A stretch of DNA of 13,793 bases from contig JANOBJ010000232.1 of assembly GCA_031411575.1 (NCBI GenBank), positions 1-13,793 on the forward strand, read 5' to 3'. Positions 7,485-13,450 of the stretch are shown piece by piece (position 1 is the stretch's first letter; every line of letters begins with the position of its first letter). Both the position numbers and the translations under genes were made by a program. The stretch comes from JANOBJ01 sp031411575. GTDB lineage: Bacteria > Pseudomonadota > Gammaproteobacteria > Burkholderiales > Burkholderiaceae_C. The notes beneath the pieces were generated by a model. It worked only from the letters and a program-made list of their open reading frames with translations, was not told the origin of the DNA and searched no databases.

Positions 7485-9267
7485 TCGTGACATTCCCCCT
7501 CGCGCTGTCTGGGCGCTGGAGCAAGCCGGCGTGCACCCGCTGCTGGCGCGCCTGTACGCGGCACGCGGCGTCACCAGCAACGACGAGCTGGACGACGGCC
7601 TGGCGCGCCTGCTGCCGCCTTCGGGCATGACCGGCACGGCAGAGGCTGCGGTGCTGCTGGCCGACGCCATCGCCGCCGGCAAAAGACTCTGCATCGTGGC
7701 CGACTACGACTGCGACGGCGCCACCGCCTGCGCGGTCGGCCTGCGCGGCCTGAAGCTGCTGGGCGCGCAGCAGGTGGCCTATATCGTGCCGGACCGCGTG
7801 GTGGATGGCTACGGCCTCACGCCGCCCATCGCGCAGCGCGTGAAAGACAGCGGCGCCGACGTGCTGATCACCGTGGACAACGGCATCGCCAGCGTGGCCG
7901 GCGTGGCCGCCGCCCGCGCGCTCGGCCTTCAGGTGCTGGTGACCGACCACCATCTGCCCGGCCCCGAGCTGCCCGAGGCCGACGTGACCGTCAACCCCAA
8001 CCAGCCCGGCTGCGCCTTTGAGAGCAAGGCCATCGCGGGTGTGGGCGTGATGTTTTATGTGCTGCTGGCGCTGCGGGCCGAGTTGCGCGCGCGCGGGGCG
8101 TTCGATGCGCCGGCTGTCGCCGGGCCGCCCCAAGACAGCCACGCCCCCACGGGGGACAGCGCAGCACACGCAGTGGCAAGCGTGGGGGCCAACCATCCGC
8201 GCCAGCCCAAGCTCGACACCCTGCTGCCGCTGGTCGCGCTGGGCACCGTGGCCGACGTGGTGCGGCTGGACGCCAACAACCGCCGCCTGGTGGCGCAGGG
8301 TCTGAAGCGGGTGCGCGCGGGCGCGCTGCCGGCCGGCATGGCCGCGCTGTTCACGGCCGCCGGCCGGAACGCCAACGCTGCCACCACCTTTGATTTCGGC
8401 TTTGCGCTGGGGCCGCGCATCAACGCCGCCGGCCGCCTGGCCGACATGACGCTGGGCATCGAATGCCTGCTGACCGACGACCCGGCCCGCGCCGATGAAC
8501 TGGCGCGCGCGCTGGACGGCATCAACCGCGAGCGCCGCGAGATCGAGGGCGACATGCGCGAGCAGGCGCTGCTGATCGCCGAATCGCTGTTCGACGAAGC
8601 GGATGAGCCGCCACCCGCCATCTGCGTGTTCGACCCCGACTTTCACGAGGGCGTGGTCGGCATCGTGGCCTCGCGCATCAAGGACAAGCTGCACCGCCCG
8701 GCGTTTGTCTTTGCCGCCAGCGCCGCGCCCGGCAAGGAGCATGAGCTGAAGGGCTCGGGCCGCTCGATTCCCGGCTTTCACCTGCGCGACGCGCTCGACC
8801 TGGTGGCCAAGCGGCACCCGGGAGTGCTGCTGCGTTTTGGCGGGCACGCCATGGCGGCTGGCTGCACCGTGGCGGAAGAACACTTTGACGTGTTCGAGCA
8901 GGCGCTGAGCCAGGTGGCGCACGAGTGGCTGGACGCCGCCACGCTGACGCGCCAGCTCGACACCGACGGGCCGCTCGCGCCCGAGTACCGCCGCACCGAC
9001 ATGGTGGACACGCTGCACCGCGAGGTCTGGGGCCAGGGCTTCGCGCCGCCCACCTTCAGCGAAGAGGTGGACGTCATCAGCCAGCGCCTGGTCGGCGAGA
9101 AACACCTGGCGCTCAAGCTCAAGCACCAGGGCCAGCCGGTGGACGGCATCTGGTTCGGCCACACCGAGCCCCTGCCCGCGCGCGTGAAACTGGCCTTCCG
9201 GCTGGACGCCGACGAGTGGCAGGGCGTGCGTCGGGTGCGGTTTCTGGTCGAGGCGGCGGAAACCTGA
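7471..9267 (+). CDS. recJ: Single-stranded-DNA-specific exonuclease RecJ
   Basis: RecJ is a cytosolic 5'-to-3' ssDNA exonuclease of recombination and mismatch/base-excision repair. The 598-residue product carries the DHH phosphoesterase motifs: ADYDCDG (D78, D80, D82), VDNG (D136), TDHH (D159-H161), then ALGTVADVV (256-264), the DHHA1 region with FHEGVVGIVASRIK and KGSGRSI, GGHAMAAG, and a C-terminal OB-like domain with QRLVGEKHL. Length is slightly above E. coli RecJ. About 27 residues (roughly 215-241, rich in A, G, P, S and H) between FDAP and QPKLDTLLPLVAL come from repeat copy R3, inserted in frame in the linker before the ALGTVADVV motif. All catalytic motifs remain, so the enzyme is probably active. 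The start ATG overlaps the upstream stop and lies inside family-2 repeat A; no clear Shine-Dalgarno, suggesting translational coupling. Confidence 0.96.
   Translation: MKIIARDIPPRAVWALEQAGVHPLLARLYAARGVTSNDELDDGLARLLPPSGMTGTAEAAVLLADAIAAGKRLCIVADYDCDGATACAVGLRGLKLLGAQQVAYIVPDRVVDGYGLTPPIAQRVKDSGADVLITVDNGIASVAGVAAARALGLQVLVTDHHLPGPELPEADVTVNPNQPGCAFESKAIAGVGVMFYVLLALRAELRARGAFDAPAVAGPPQDSHAPTGDSAAHAVASVGANHPRQPKLDTLLPLVALGTVADVVRLDANNRRLVAQGLKRVRAGALPAGMAALFTAAGRNANAATTFDFGFALGPRINAAGRLADMTLGIECLLTDDPARADELARALDGINRERREIEGDMREQALLIAESLFDEADEPPPAICVFDPDFHEGVVGIVASRIKDKLHRPAFVFAASAAPGKEHELKGSGRSIPGFHLRDALDLVAKRHPGVLLRFGGHAMAAGCTVAEEHFDVFEQALSQVAHEWLDAATLTRQLDTDGPLAPEYRRTDMVDTLHREVWGQGFAPPTFSEEVDVISQRLVGEKHLALKLKHQGQPVDGIWFGHTEPLPARVKLAFRLDADEWQGVRRVRFLVEAAET
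8112..8191 (+). repeat. Family-1 three-stem repeat, copy R3, inside recJ
   Basis: Perfect outer stem GGCTGTC (8112-8118) / GACAGCC (8134-8140) around the 16-bp core at 8119-8134. A C-run/G-run pair follows (8144-8148 / 8151-8155), then a stem CACGC (8167-8171) / GCGTG (8180-8184) and CGTGGGGGCC (8181-8190). The outer stem differs from R1/R2 yet still pairs. Same strand as recJ, and read through without a stop. Confidence 0.85.
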
Positions 9268-9273
9268 TTTTTT
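9239..9273 (+). terminator. Possible intrinsic terminator overlapping recJ end
   Basis: GGTTTC (9239-9244) pairs perfectly with GAAACC (9259-9264); one G-T and one G-C pair extend the stem to eight, with a loop of about 10 bases. The recJ stop codon follows, then six Ts (9268-9273). The position and T-run fit a terminator, but the stem is short and three bases of TGA separate it from the T-run. Confidence 0.4.
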
Positions 9274-9280
9274 GCCATTT

Positions 9281-9342
9281 TTCGAGTGTTTCGGGCCGGT
9301 AGTCCTCACCGTACGGTCATAGTTTGCTATACATAATATAGC
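9281..9342 (+). repeat. Family-2 62-bp repeat, copy B (after recJ)
   Basis: Same length as copy A and 42/62 identical. It contains the 10-bp palindrome ACCGTACGGT (9308-9317) and ends in GCTATA/TATAGC around CATAA, a slightly longer stem than in copy A. Its AT-rich tail (TATACATAATATAG) could also act as a -10 region for the next gene. Confidence 0.7.
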
Positions 9343-9372
9343 GGTTGATTCGCAGACAATTTCACGGACAGT

Positions 9373-9475
9373 ACCCCTCAAGCCCCCGGCCTGCGGCCTG
9401 TGGACTTGTAATGCGCGCGTCCAGGCATTACACATACCCTGAGGGTTCGGCGGCACTTTCCGCCCGGTCGGACCC
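9373..9475 (+). promoter_or_regulatory. Hairpin-rich leader before the chalcone-isomerase-like gene
   Basis: In the 214-bp gap after recJ, several potential stems nest. An imperfect hairpin runs between CAAG (9379-9382) and CTTG (9405-9408) with GGCC/GGCC near its tip. A perfect stem GTAATGC (9408-9414) / GCATTAC (9425-9431) follows. ACCCCTCA (9373-9380) and TGAGGGT (9440-9446) could close both. GGCGG (9449-9453) / CCGCC (9460-9464) gives a third hairpin, flanked by GGGT/ACCC. It does not match a tRNA or a riboswitch I recognise. Confidence 0.35.
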
Positions 9476-9481
9476 GATCCC

Positions 9482-10078
9482 ATGCGCCGCGCTCGCCGAC
9501 CCCTGCTCACCACGCTGCTGTCAGCCGCGCTGGCTGTTGGCGCGGCCGAAATCGCTGGCGTCAACCTGCCCGAGCGCGCAGTGCTGTCCCCGAATGGCGC
9601 GCCGCTGGTGCTCAATGGTGCGGGCTTGCGCAGCAGTTTTGCGATCAAGGTGTACGTGATCGGCCTGTACCTGCGGCAGAAACGGCAGCAAGCGGCCGAG
9701 GTGCTCGCGCAGCCCGGTGACCAGCGCATCGAGATCGTGCTGCTGCGGCAGGCCACGGCCCGGCAACTTACCGACGGCCTGATCGACGTGCTGCTGATGA
9801 ACAACCCGGAAGCGGACCTGGCTGAACTCAAGCCGCAGATCGACGAGTTTCGCGCGTTGCTGCTGAGCCTCAACGACGTTCCCAAGGGCTCCGTGTTCCA
9901 GATCGACTACACCCCCGGAACGGGAACGCAGCTTCGGCTCAATGGCCAGATCAGGGGCAGCCCCATTCCAGGCCACGCGATGCATGTCGCCATCATGCGG
10001 ATCTGGCTGGGCGACAAGCCCCGCCAACCCGACCTGAAGGCAGCGCTGCTGGGGCTCACCCGGCCCACCGGGCTGTAA
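9482..10078 (+). CDS. Secreted chalcone-isomerase-like domain protein
   Basis: A 198-residue protein beginning with a basic N-terminus (MRRARRP) and hydrophobic core ending in AAE at about residues 8-23, a likely Sec signal peptide that would place it in the periplasm. The rest fits the bacterial chalcone-isomerase-like family (Pfam Chalcone_3 type): G-G-R-S-S-F-like start NGAGLRSSFAIKVYVIGLYL (about 41-60), central ATARQLTDGLIDVL, and the C-terminal RIWLGDKP segment. Bacterial members lack proven chalcone isomerase activity and may bind fatty acids or other hydrophobic ligands; none of the plant active-site residues can be claimed here. The ATG at 9482 directly precedes the signal peptide; no strong Shine-Dalgarno is visible. 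It probably stands alone, after the recJ terminator and before the PHP gene's own promoter. Confidence 0.85.
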   Translation: MRRARRPLLTTLLSAALAVGAAEIAGVNLPERAVLSPNGAPLVLNGAGLRSSFAIKVYVIGLYLRQKRQQAAEVLAQPGDQRIEIVLLRQATARQLTDGLIDVLLMNNPEADLAELKPQIDEFRALLLSLNDVPKGSVFQIDYTPGTGTQLRLNGQIRGSPIPGHAMHVAIMRIWLGDKPRQPDLKAALLGLTRPTGL

Positions 10079-10133
10079 GCGGTACCCGGCACCGGCGGGG
10101 CCGACTGGCCGCGGGCTCCCAGCAACCCCGGCA

Positions 10134-10162
10134 ACGACACAGGTCAGTGAAAACCCTAAAAT
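10134..10162 (+). promoter_or_regulatory. Candidate promoter of the PHP gene, leaderless layout
   Basis: ACGACA (10134-10139), a 17-bp spacer and TAAAAT (10157-10162). The start codon GTG begins seven bases after the -10 box ends, exactly where transcription would be expected to begin, so the mRNA may lack a 5' leader. No Shine-Dalgarno is present before the GTG. Confidence 0.4.
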
Positions 10163-10168
10163 GCAGGT

Positions 10169-11023
10169 GTGACCTCTATCCTCAACGCTGACCTGCATTG
10201 CCATTCCGTCGTGTCCGACGGCACCCTCACCCCGGAAGAACTGGCGCTTCGCGCCAGCACCAATGGCGTGGAGCTATGGGCGCTGACCGACCATGACGAG
10301 GTCGGCGGCCAGCACCGCGCCGCAGCCGCCGCCCGCGCACAGGGCATGAAGTACCTCACCGGCACGGAAGTCTCGGTCACCTTCGCGGGCCAGACGGTGC
10401 ACATCGTCGGCCTGGGTTTTGACGCCGATGATCCGTCCGTGAAGCAGGGCCTGAGCGCCACGCGTGGCGGCCGCGGCCAGCGCGCGATGGAAATGTCGGA
10501 TGGGCTGGCACGTGTGGGCATCAAGGGCGCCTACGACGGCGCGCTCAAGTACGTGGGCAACCCCGAGCTGATTTCACGCACGCACTTCGCGCGCTTTCTG
10601 GTGGAAGTGGGCGCCTGCAAGGACACCAACGAGGTGTTTCGCAAGTACCTCACCGAAGGCAAGCCCGGCTTTGTGCCTCACCGGTGGGCCACGCTGCGGG
10701 ATGCGGTCACCTGGATCACGCAGGCGCAGGGTGCGGCCGTGATCGCGCACCCCGCGCGCTACAAGTTCACGCCCAACGAAGAGTACGCGCTGTTCACCGA
10801 GTTCAAGGCGCACGGTGGCGTGGGCGTGGAGGTCGTGACCGGCAGCCACACCGCGGCCGAATACGTGCGCTACGGCGAGATGGCGCGTGAGTTCGGGCTG
10901 GCAGCGTCGCGCGGGAGCGATTTCCACAGCCCCGGCGAAAGCCACACCGACTTGGGCGCGCTGCCCTTTTTGCCCGGTGAACTGACCCCGGTGTGGGACC
11001 TCGTGGCCCACCGCATCCAGTAG
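10169..11023 (+). CDS. PHP-domain phosphatase (YciV/RNase AM-like)
   Basis: A 284-residue protein of the PHP metal-dependent phosphoesterase superfamily. The metal-binding motifs are complete: DLHCHSVVSDG (H10, H12, D17), LTDHD (D41-D43), the GTEVS glutamate, a histidine in RTHFAR, IAHPAR and the C-terminal SDFHSP. Close family relatives include E. coli YciV (RNase AM, product of rnm) and the characterised 3',5'-nucleotide bisphosphate phosphatase of Chromobacterium violaceum, so a role in degrading pAp-like nucleotides or maturing RNA 5' ends is likely; sequence alone does not choose between them. The GTG at 10169 starts MTSILNADLHCH, the expected family N-terminus. In E. coli the homologue neighbours yciO; here yciO is also nearby, with a transporter gene between. 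The next gene starts 10 bp after this stop. Confidence 0.92.
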   Translation: MTSILNADLHCHSVVSDGTLTPEELALRASTNGVELWALTDHDEVGGQHRAAAAARAQGMKYLTGTEVSVTFAGQTVHIVGLGFDADDPSVKQGLSATRGGRGQRAMEMSDGLARVGIKGAYDGALKYVGNPELISRTHFARFLVEVGACKDTNEVFRKYLTEGKPGFVPHRWATLRDAVTWITQAQGAAVIAHPARYKFTPNEEYALFTEFKAHGGVGVEVVTGSHTAAEYVRYGEMAREFGLAASRGSDFHSPGESHTDLGALPFLPGELTPVWDLVAHRIQ

Positions 11024-11033
11024 GCGAGGCAGG

Positions 11034-11951
11034 TTGGGCCCTTCCATCAGTCACACGGCGGACCGCTCGACGCAGCACCTGGCGGGCATCGGTCTGGTCA
11101 TCGTGGCGGTAGCCTGCTTTGCCGCGCTCGACACCACCACCAAATACCTGAGCCTGAGCGTGCCGGTGCTGATGGCGCTGTGGTTTCGCTACATGTTCCA
11201 GGCGGTGGCCACCACCGTCGTGGTGCTGCCGGCGCAGGGCTTGAAGGCGTTTCGCACCGCGCACCCGCGCTACCAGCTGCTGCGCGGCCTGCTGCTGGTG
11301 ACCAGCAGCACCCTGGCGTTTTTCAGCCTCAAGAACATGCCGGTGAGCGAGTTCACCGCCATCGTGATGATCACGCCGCTGGTGATCACGCTGCTGGCCG
11401 CCACCTCGCTGGGCGAACGGGTGTCGCCACTGCGCTGGGTGCTGGTAGCCGGCGGCTTCATCGGCACGCTGATCATCATCCGGCCGAGCCGCGACGATTT
11501 CGACTGGGCGCTGCTGCTGCCGCTGGGGCTGGTGGCGTCCAACGCGTGGTTCCAGGTGCTCACCAGCCGGCTGGCCAAGACCGAGGCCCCGATGACCATG
11601 CAGCTGTATACCGGCTGGGTGGGCGCGGCCGTGGCCACCCTGGCGCTGCCCTTTGTATGGACCGCGCTGCCCACGTGGCAGCTGTGGGCCGGCCTGTGCT
11701 TCATGGGGCTGATGGCCACGGTCGGGCATTTTGTTTTCATCCATGCCTACGCGCGGGCGCCGGCAGGCACCCTCACGCCCTACCTGTACTGCCAGATCGG
11801 CTTTGCCATGCTGGGCGGCTGGCTGGTGTTTTCGCATGTGCCAGACGCCCTCTCGCTGTTCGGCATCGGCTTGATCGCGGTCTGCGGCGCGGCCGGCGCC
11901 TGGCTCACGGTGCGCGAAAGCCGGGTCACGCCCGAGCCCGTTGAATCCTGA
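11034..11951 (+). CDS. EamA-family (DMT) membrane transporter
   Basis: A 305-residue integral inner-membrane protein of the drug/metabolite transporter superfamily: about ten hydrophobic segments arranged as two EamA repeats. The first repeat includes ALDTTTKYL, LRGLLLVTSSTLAFFSLKNMPVSEFTAI (split by the usual kink) and SLGERVSPLRWVLVAGGFIGTLIIIRP; the second ends with SLFGIGLIAVCGAAGAWLTVRES. The conserved glutamate of LGERVS is present. The start is TTG at 11034, ten bases after the PHP gene's stop, with a purine-rich GAGGCAGG just before it; no ATG or GTG start would keep the first helix. Tight spacing implies cotranscription with the PHP gene. The substrate cannot be read from the sequence; family members export amino acids, nucleobases or other small metabolites. 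Confidence 0.9.
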   Translation: MGPSISHTADRSTQHLAGIGLVIVAVACFAALDTTTKYLSLSVPVLMALWFRYMFQAVATTVVVLPAQGLKAFRTAHPRYQLLRGLLLVTSSTLAFFSLKNMPVSEFTAIVMITPLVITLLAATSLGERVSPLRWVLVAGGFIGTLIIIRPSRDDFDWALLLPLGLVASNAWFQVLTSRLAKTEAPMTMQLYTGWVGAAVATLALPFVWTALPTWQLWAGLCFMGLMATVGHFVFIHAYARAPAGTLTPYLYCQIGFAMLGGWLVFSHVPDALSLFGIGLIAVCGAAGAWLTVRESRVTPEPVES

Positions 11952-11954
11952 TAT

Positions 11955-12037
11955 GGCCCCCACGCTCGTCACTGCGTGTACTACGCTTCCCCCCGAGGGG
12001 ACCCTAGTCGCCTTGGGGCGGCCCGGCGGCTCCTAGC
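11955..12037 (-). repeat. Family-1 three-stem repeat, copy R4 (before yciO)
   Basis: Reverse orientation. The complement of the 16-bp core is at 12012-12027, of CACGCAGTG at 11970-11978 and of CGTGGGGGCC at 11955-11964. The outer stem (CTAGGAGCC / GGCGACTAG on the minus strand) pairs at seven of nine positions with a sequence unlike R1 or R3. CACGC (11961-11965) / GCGTG (11974-11978) forms the third stem. It fills most of the 94-bp gap between the EamA gene and yciO. Confidence 0.85.
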
Positions 12038-12045
12038 ACTTCGCG

Positions 12046-12690
12046 ATGGCCCAGTACTTCGACGTCCACCCCGAAAACCCGCAAGCCCGGCTGCTCAGGC
12101 AGGCGGTGGCGCTGCTGGCGCGCGGCGGCATCGTGGCGGTGCCCACCGATTCCAGCTACGCGCTGGCCTGCCACCTGGACGACAAGGCCGCCGCCGACGC
12201 GCTGCGCCGCATCCGCGGTGTGGACGACAAGCACCACCTGACACTGCTGTGCCGCGACCTCGCCGAACTGGCCACCTATGCCCGCGTGGACAACAAGCAG
12301 TTCCGCCTGCTCAAGCTGGCCACGCCCGGCCCCTACACCTTTATCCTGGAAGCCACCAAGGAAGTGCCGCGCCGCCTGAGCCACCCGCAGCGCAAGACCA
12401 TCGGCCTGCGCGTGCCGGACCACAAGGCCCTGCAGGAGTTGCTGGCCCTGCACAACGAACCCCTGCTGGCCACCACGCTGATCGCGCCCGGCGAGACCGA
12501 GCCCATGACCGACGCCGCCGAGATCCGCGACCGGCTCGAGCACCAGATCGCGGCCGTGATCGACGCGGGTGCCTGCCCGTCCGAACCCACGACGGTGATC
12601 GACCTCACCGGCATGGACGGCGGCGGCGAGCCGGTGGTGGTGCGCCAGGGCCGCGGCGACCTGGCCACGCTCGGCCTGAGCATGGCCTGA
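12046..12690 (+). CDS. yciO: YciO, Sua5/YrdC-fold protein
   Basis: A 214-residue YrdC-fold protein that matches E. coli YciO nearly end to end: N-terminal QYFDVHPENPQARLLRQAV, GGIVAVPTDSSYALAC, LLCRDLAELATYARVDN, TPGPYTFILEATKEVPRRL, GLRVPDHK, and the C-terminal PTTVIDLTG. The related Sua5/TsaC enzymes make threonylcarbamoyl-AMP for tRNA t6A. YciO differs in the active-site KxR...N stretch, here IRGVDDKHHLTLLC as in YciO, so it should not be called the main t6A synthase; its function is unsettled, with RNA binding or weak TC-AMP chemistry suspected. The ATG at 12046 fits the family start. The leader is repeat copy R4, which ends eight bases before the ATG; no clear Shine-Dalgarno. It is upstream of the M50 gene on the same strand. 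Confidence 0.93.
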   Translation: MAQYFDVHPENPQARLLRQAVALLARGGIVAVPTDSSYALACHLDDKAAADALRRIRGVDDKHHLTLLCRDLAELATYARVDNKQFRLLKLATPGPYTFILEATKEVPRRLSHPQRKTIGLRVPDHKALQELLALHNEPLLATTLIAPGETEPMTDAAEIRDRLEHQIAAVIDAGACPSEPTTVIDLTGMDGGGEPVVVRQGRGDLATLGLSMA

Positions 12691-12713
12691 GGTCCGCCCC
12701 CGGGGTTTTTGCC

Positions 12714-12745
12714 GGCCAGACCGTACGGGCTCTGGCCCGAGCCCG
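12714..12745 (+). promoter_or_regulatory. Two mutually exclusive hairpins before the M50 gene
   Basis: GGCCAGA (12714-12720) pairs perfectly with TCTGGCC (12731-12737). CGGGCTC (12726-12732) pairs perfectly with GAGCCCG (12739-12745). The two stems share bases, so only one can form at a time. They follow a T5 run at 12706-12710 and precede a CACAAT box (12760-12765), which lies seven bases before the GTG start. No T-run follows either hairpin. Confidence 0.35.
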
Positions 12746-12772
12746 CATCACACGTCTGACACAATCGCGCCT

Positions 12773-13450
12773 GTGGATATCCCAAACCTGATTCAAACCG
12801 TTCTCATCTACGCCCTGCCGGTGCTGTTTGCCATCACCGTGCACGAGGCGGCGCACGGCTATGCGGCGCGCCATTTTGGCGACAACACGGCCTATGTGAT
12901 GGGGCGCATCACGCTCAACCCGATCAAGCACATTGATCCGATTGGCACCATCCTGATGCCGGCAATGATGTTCCTGAGCACTTTCGCCATCCCGGGCGGA
13001 CCCTTTGTACTCGGGTACGCCAAGCCCGTTCCTGTTAACTTTGGCAACTTGCGAAGACCCAAGCGCGACATGATCTGGGTCGCTGCGGCTGGTCCGATTT
13101 CCAACTTTGTCCAGGCACTCTGTTGGGCAGCCCTGTATCTTTCTATGAGCGCGGCCGACACAAACGAGCAGTTTTTCCTGGCAATGGCTGAAGCCGGGAT
13201 CAAGGTAAACCTGGCGCTAGCCGTGTTCAACCTGTTCCCATTGCCGCCCCTTGATGGCGGCAGAGTCGCTGTCGGTTTACTGCCTTGGAGTGTGGGACAG
13301 CATCTCGCTCGACTCGAACCCTACGGGTTCTTTATCGTGATCGGGTTGATCATTTTTAAGATCTTGGACACGATTTGGATGATCCCGGGAATGACTTTGA
13401 GCTACGCTGTGTTGAACGCGTTGCTTGCCCCGTTGCGTTGGATTTTCTGA
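12773..13450 (+). CDS. M50-family site-2-type membrane metalloprotease
   Basis: A 225-residue integral membrane protease of the M50 group (site-2 protease / FpvI-like, short form without PDZ domain). The zinc motif HEAAH (H24, E25, H28) lies in the second half of the first hydrophobic segment. The second conserved motif NLFPLPPLDGG (153-163) supplies the third ligand D161. At least four hydrophobic segments are visible (about 8-26, 56-82, 102-125, 183-205). These enzymes cut substrates within the membrane; no partner anti-sigma factor is nearby, so the substrate is unknown. Start is GTG at 12773 giving MDIPNLIQTVLIYALP; a CACAAT box just upstream suggests a very short leader. The stop overlaps the trpS start (TGATG). 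The second half of the gene is clearly less GC-rich than its neighbours. Confidence 0.93.
   Translation: MDIPNLIQTVLIYALPVLFAITVHEAAHGYAARHFGDNTAYVMGRITLNPIKHIDPIGTILMPAMMFLSTFAIPGGPFVLGYAKPVPVNFGNLRRPKRDMIWVAAAGPISNFVQALCWAALYLSMSAADTNEQFFLAMAEAGIKVNLALAVFNLFPLPPLDGGRVAVGLLPWSVGQHLARLEPYGFFIVIGLIIFKILDTIWMIPGMTLSYAVLNALLAPLRWIF

Noticed and set aside
8100..8215. Target-site duplication flanking repeat R3 in recJ
   Set aside because: I looked for short direct repeats on both sides and found none convincing.
9373..9446. tRNA-like 74-base structure
   Set aside because: Length and paired ends are suggestive, but there is no T-loop, no anticodon-arm geometry and no CCA-type acceptor end.
7099..9885. 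Minus-strand open frame of 928 codons across recJ and the next gene
   Set aside because: Low-complexity His/Arg/Ala-rich translation with no family resemblance; it is antisense to RecJ, which has every catalytic motif. Long antisense frames are expected at this GC content.
10803..11972. Minus-strand open frame of 389 codons opposite the EamA gene
   Set aside because: The plus-strand product is a clear ten-helix transporter; the minus-strand product is low-complexity and Gln/His-rich.
11976..12791. Plus-strand open frame of 271 codons overlapping yciO
   Set aside because: Arg/Pro/Gly-rich shadow in another frame; YciO matches its family end to end.
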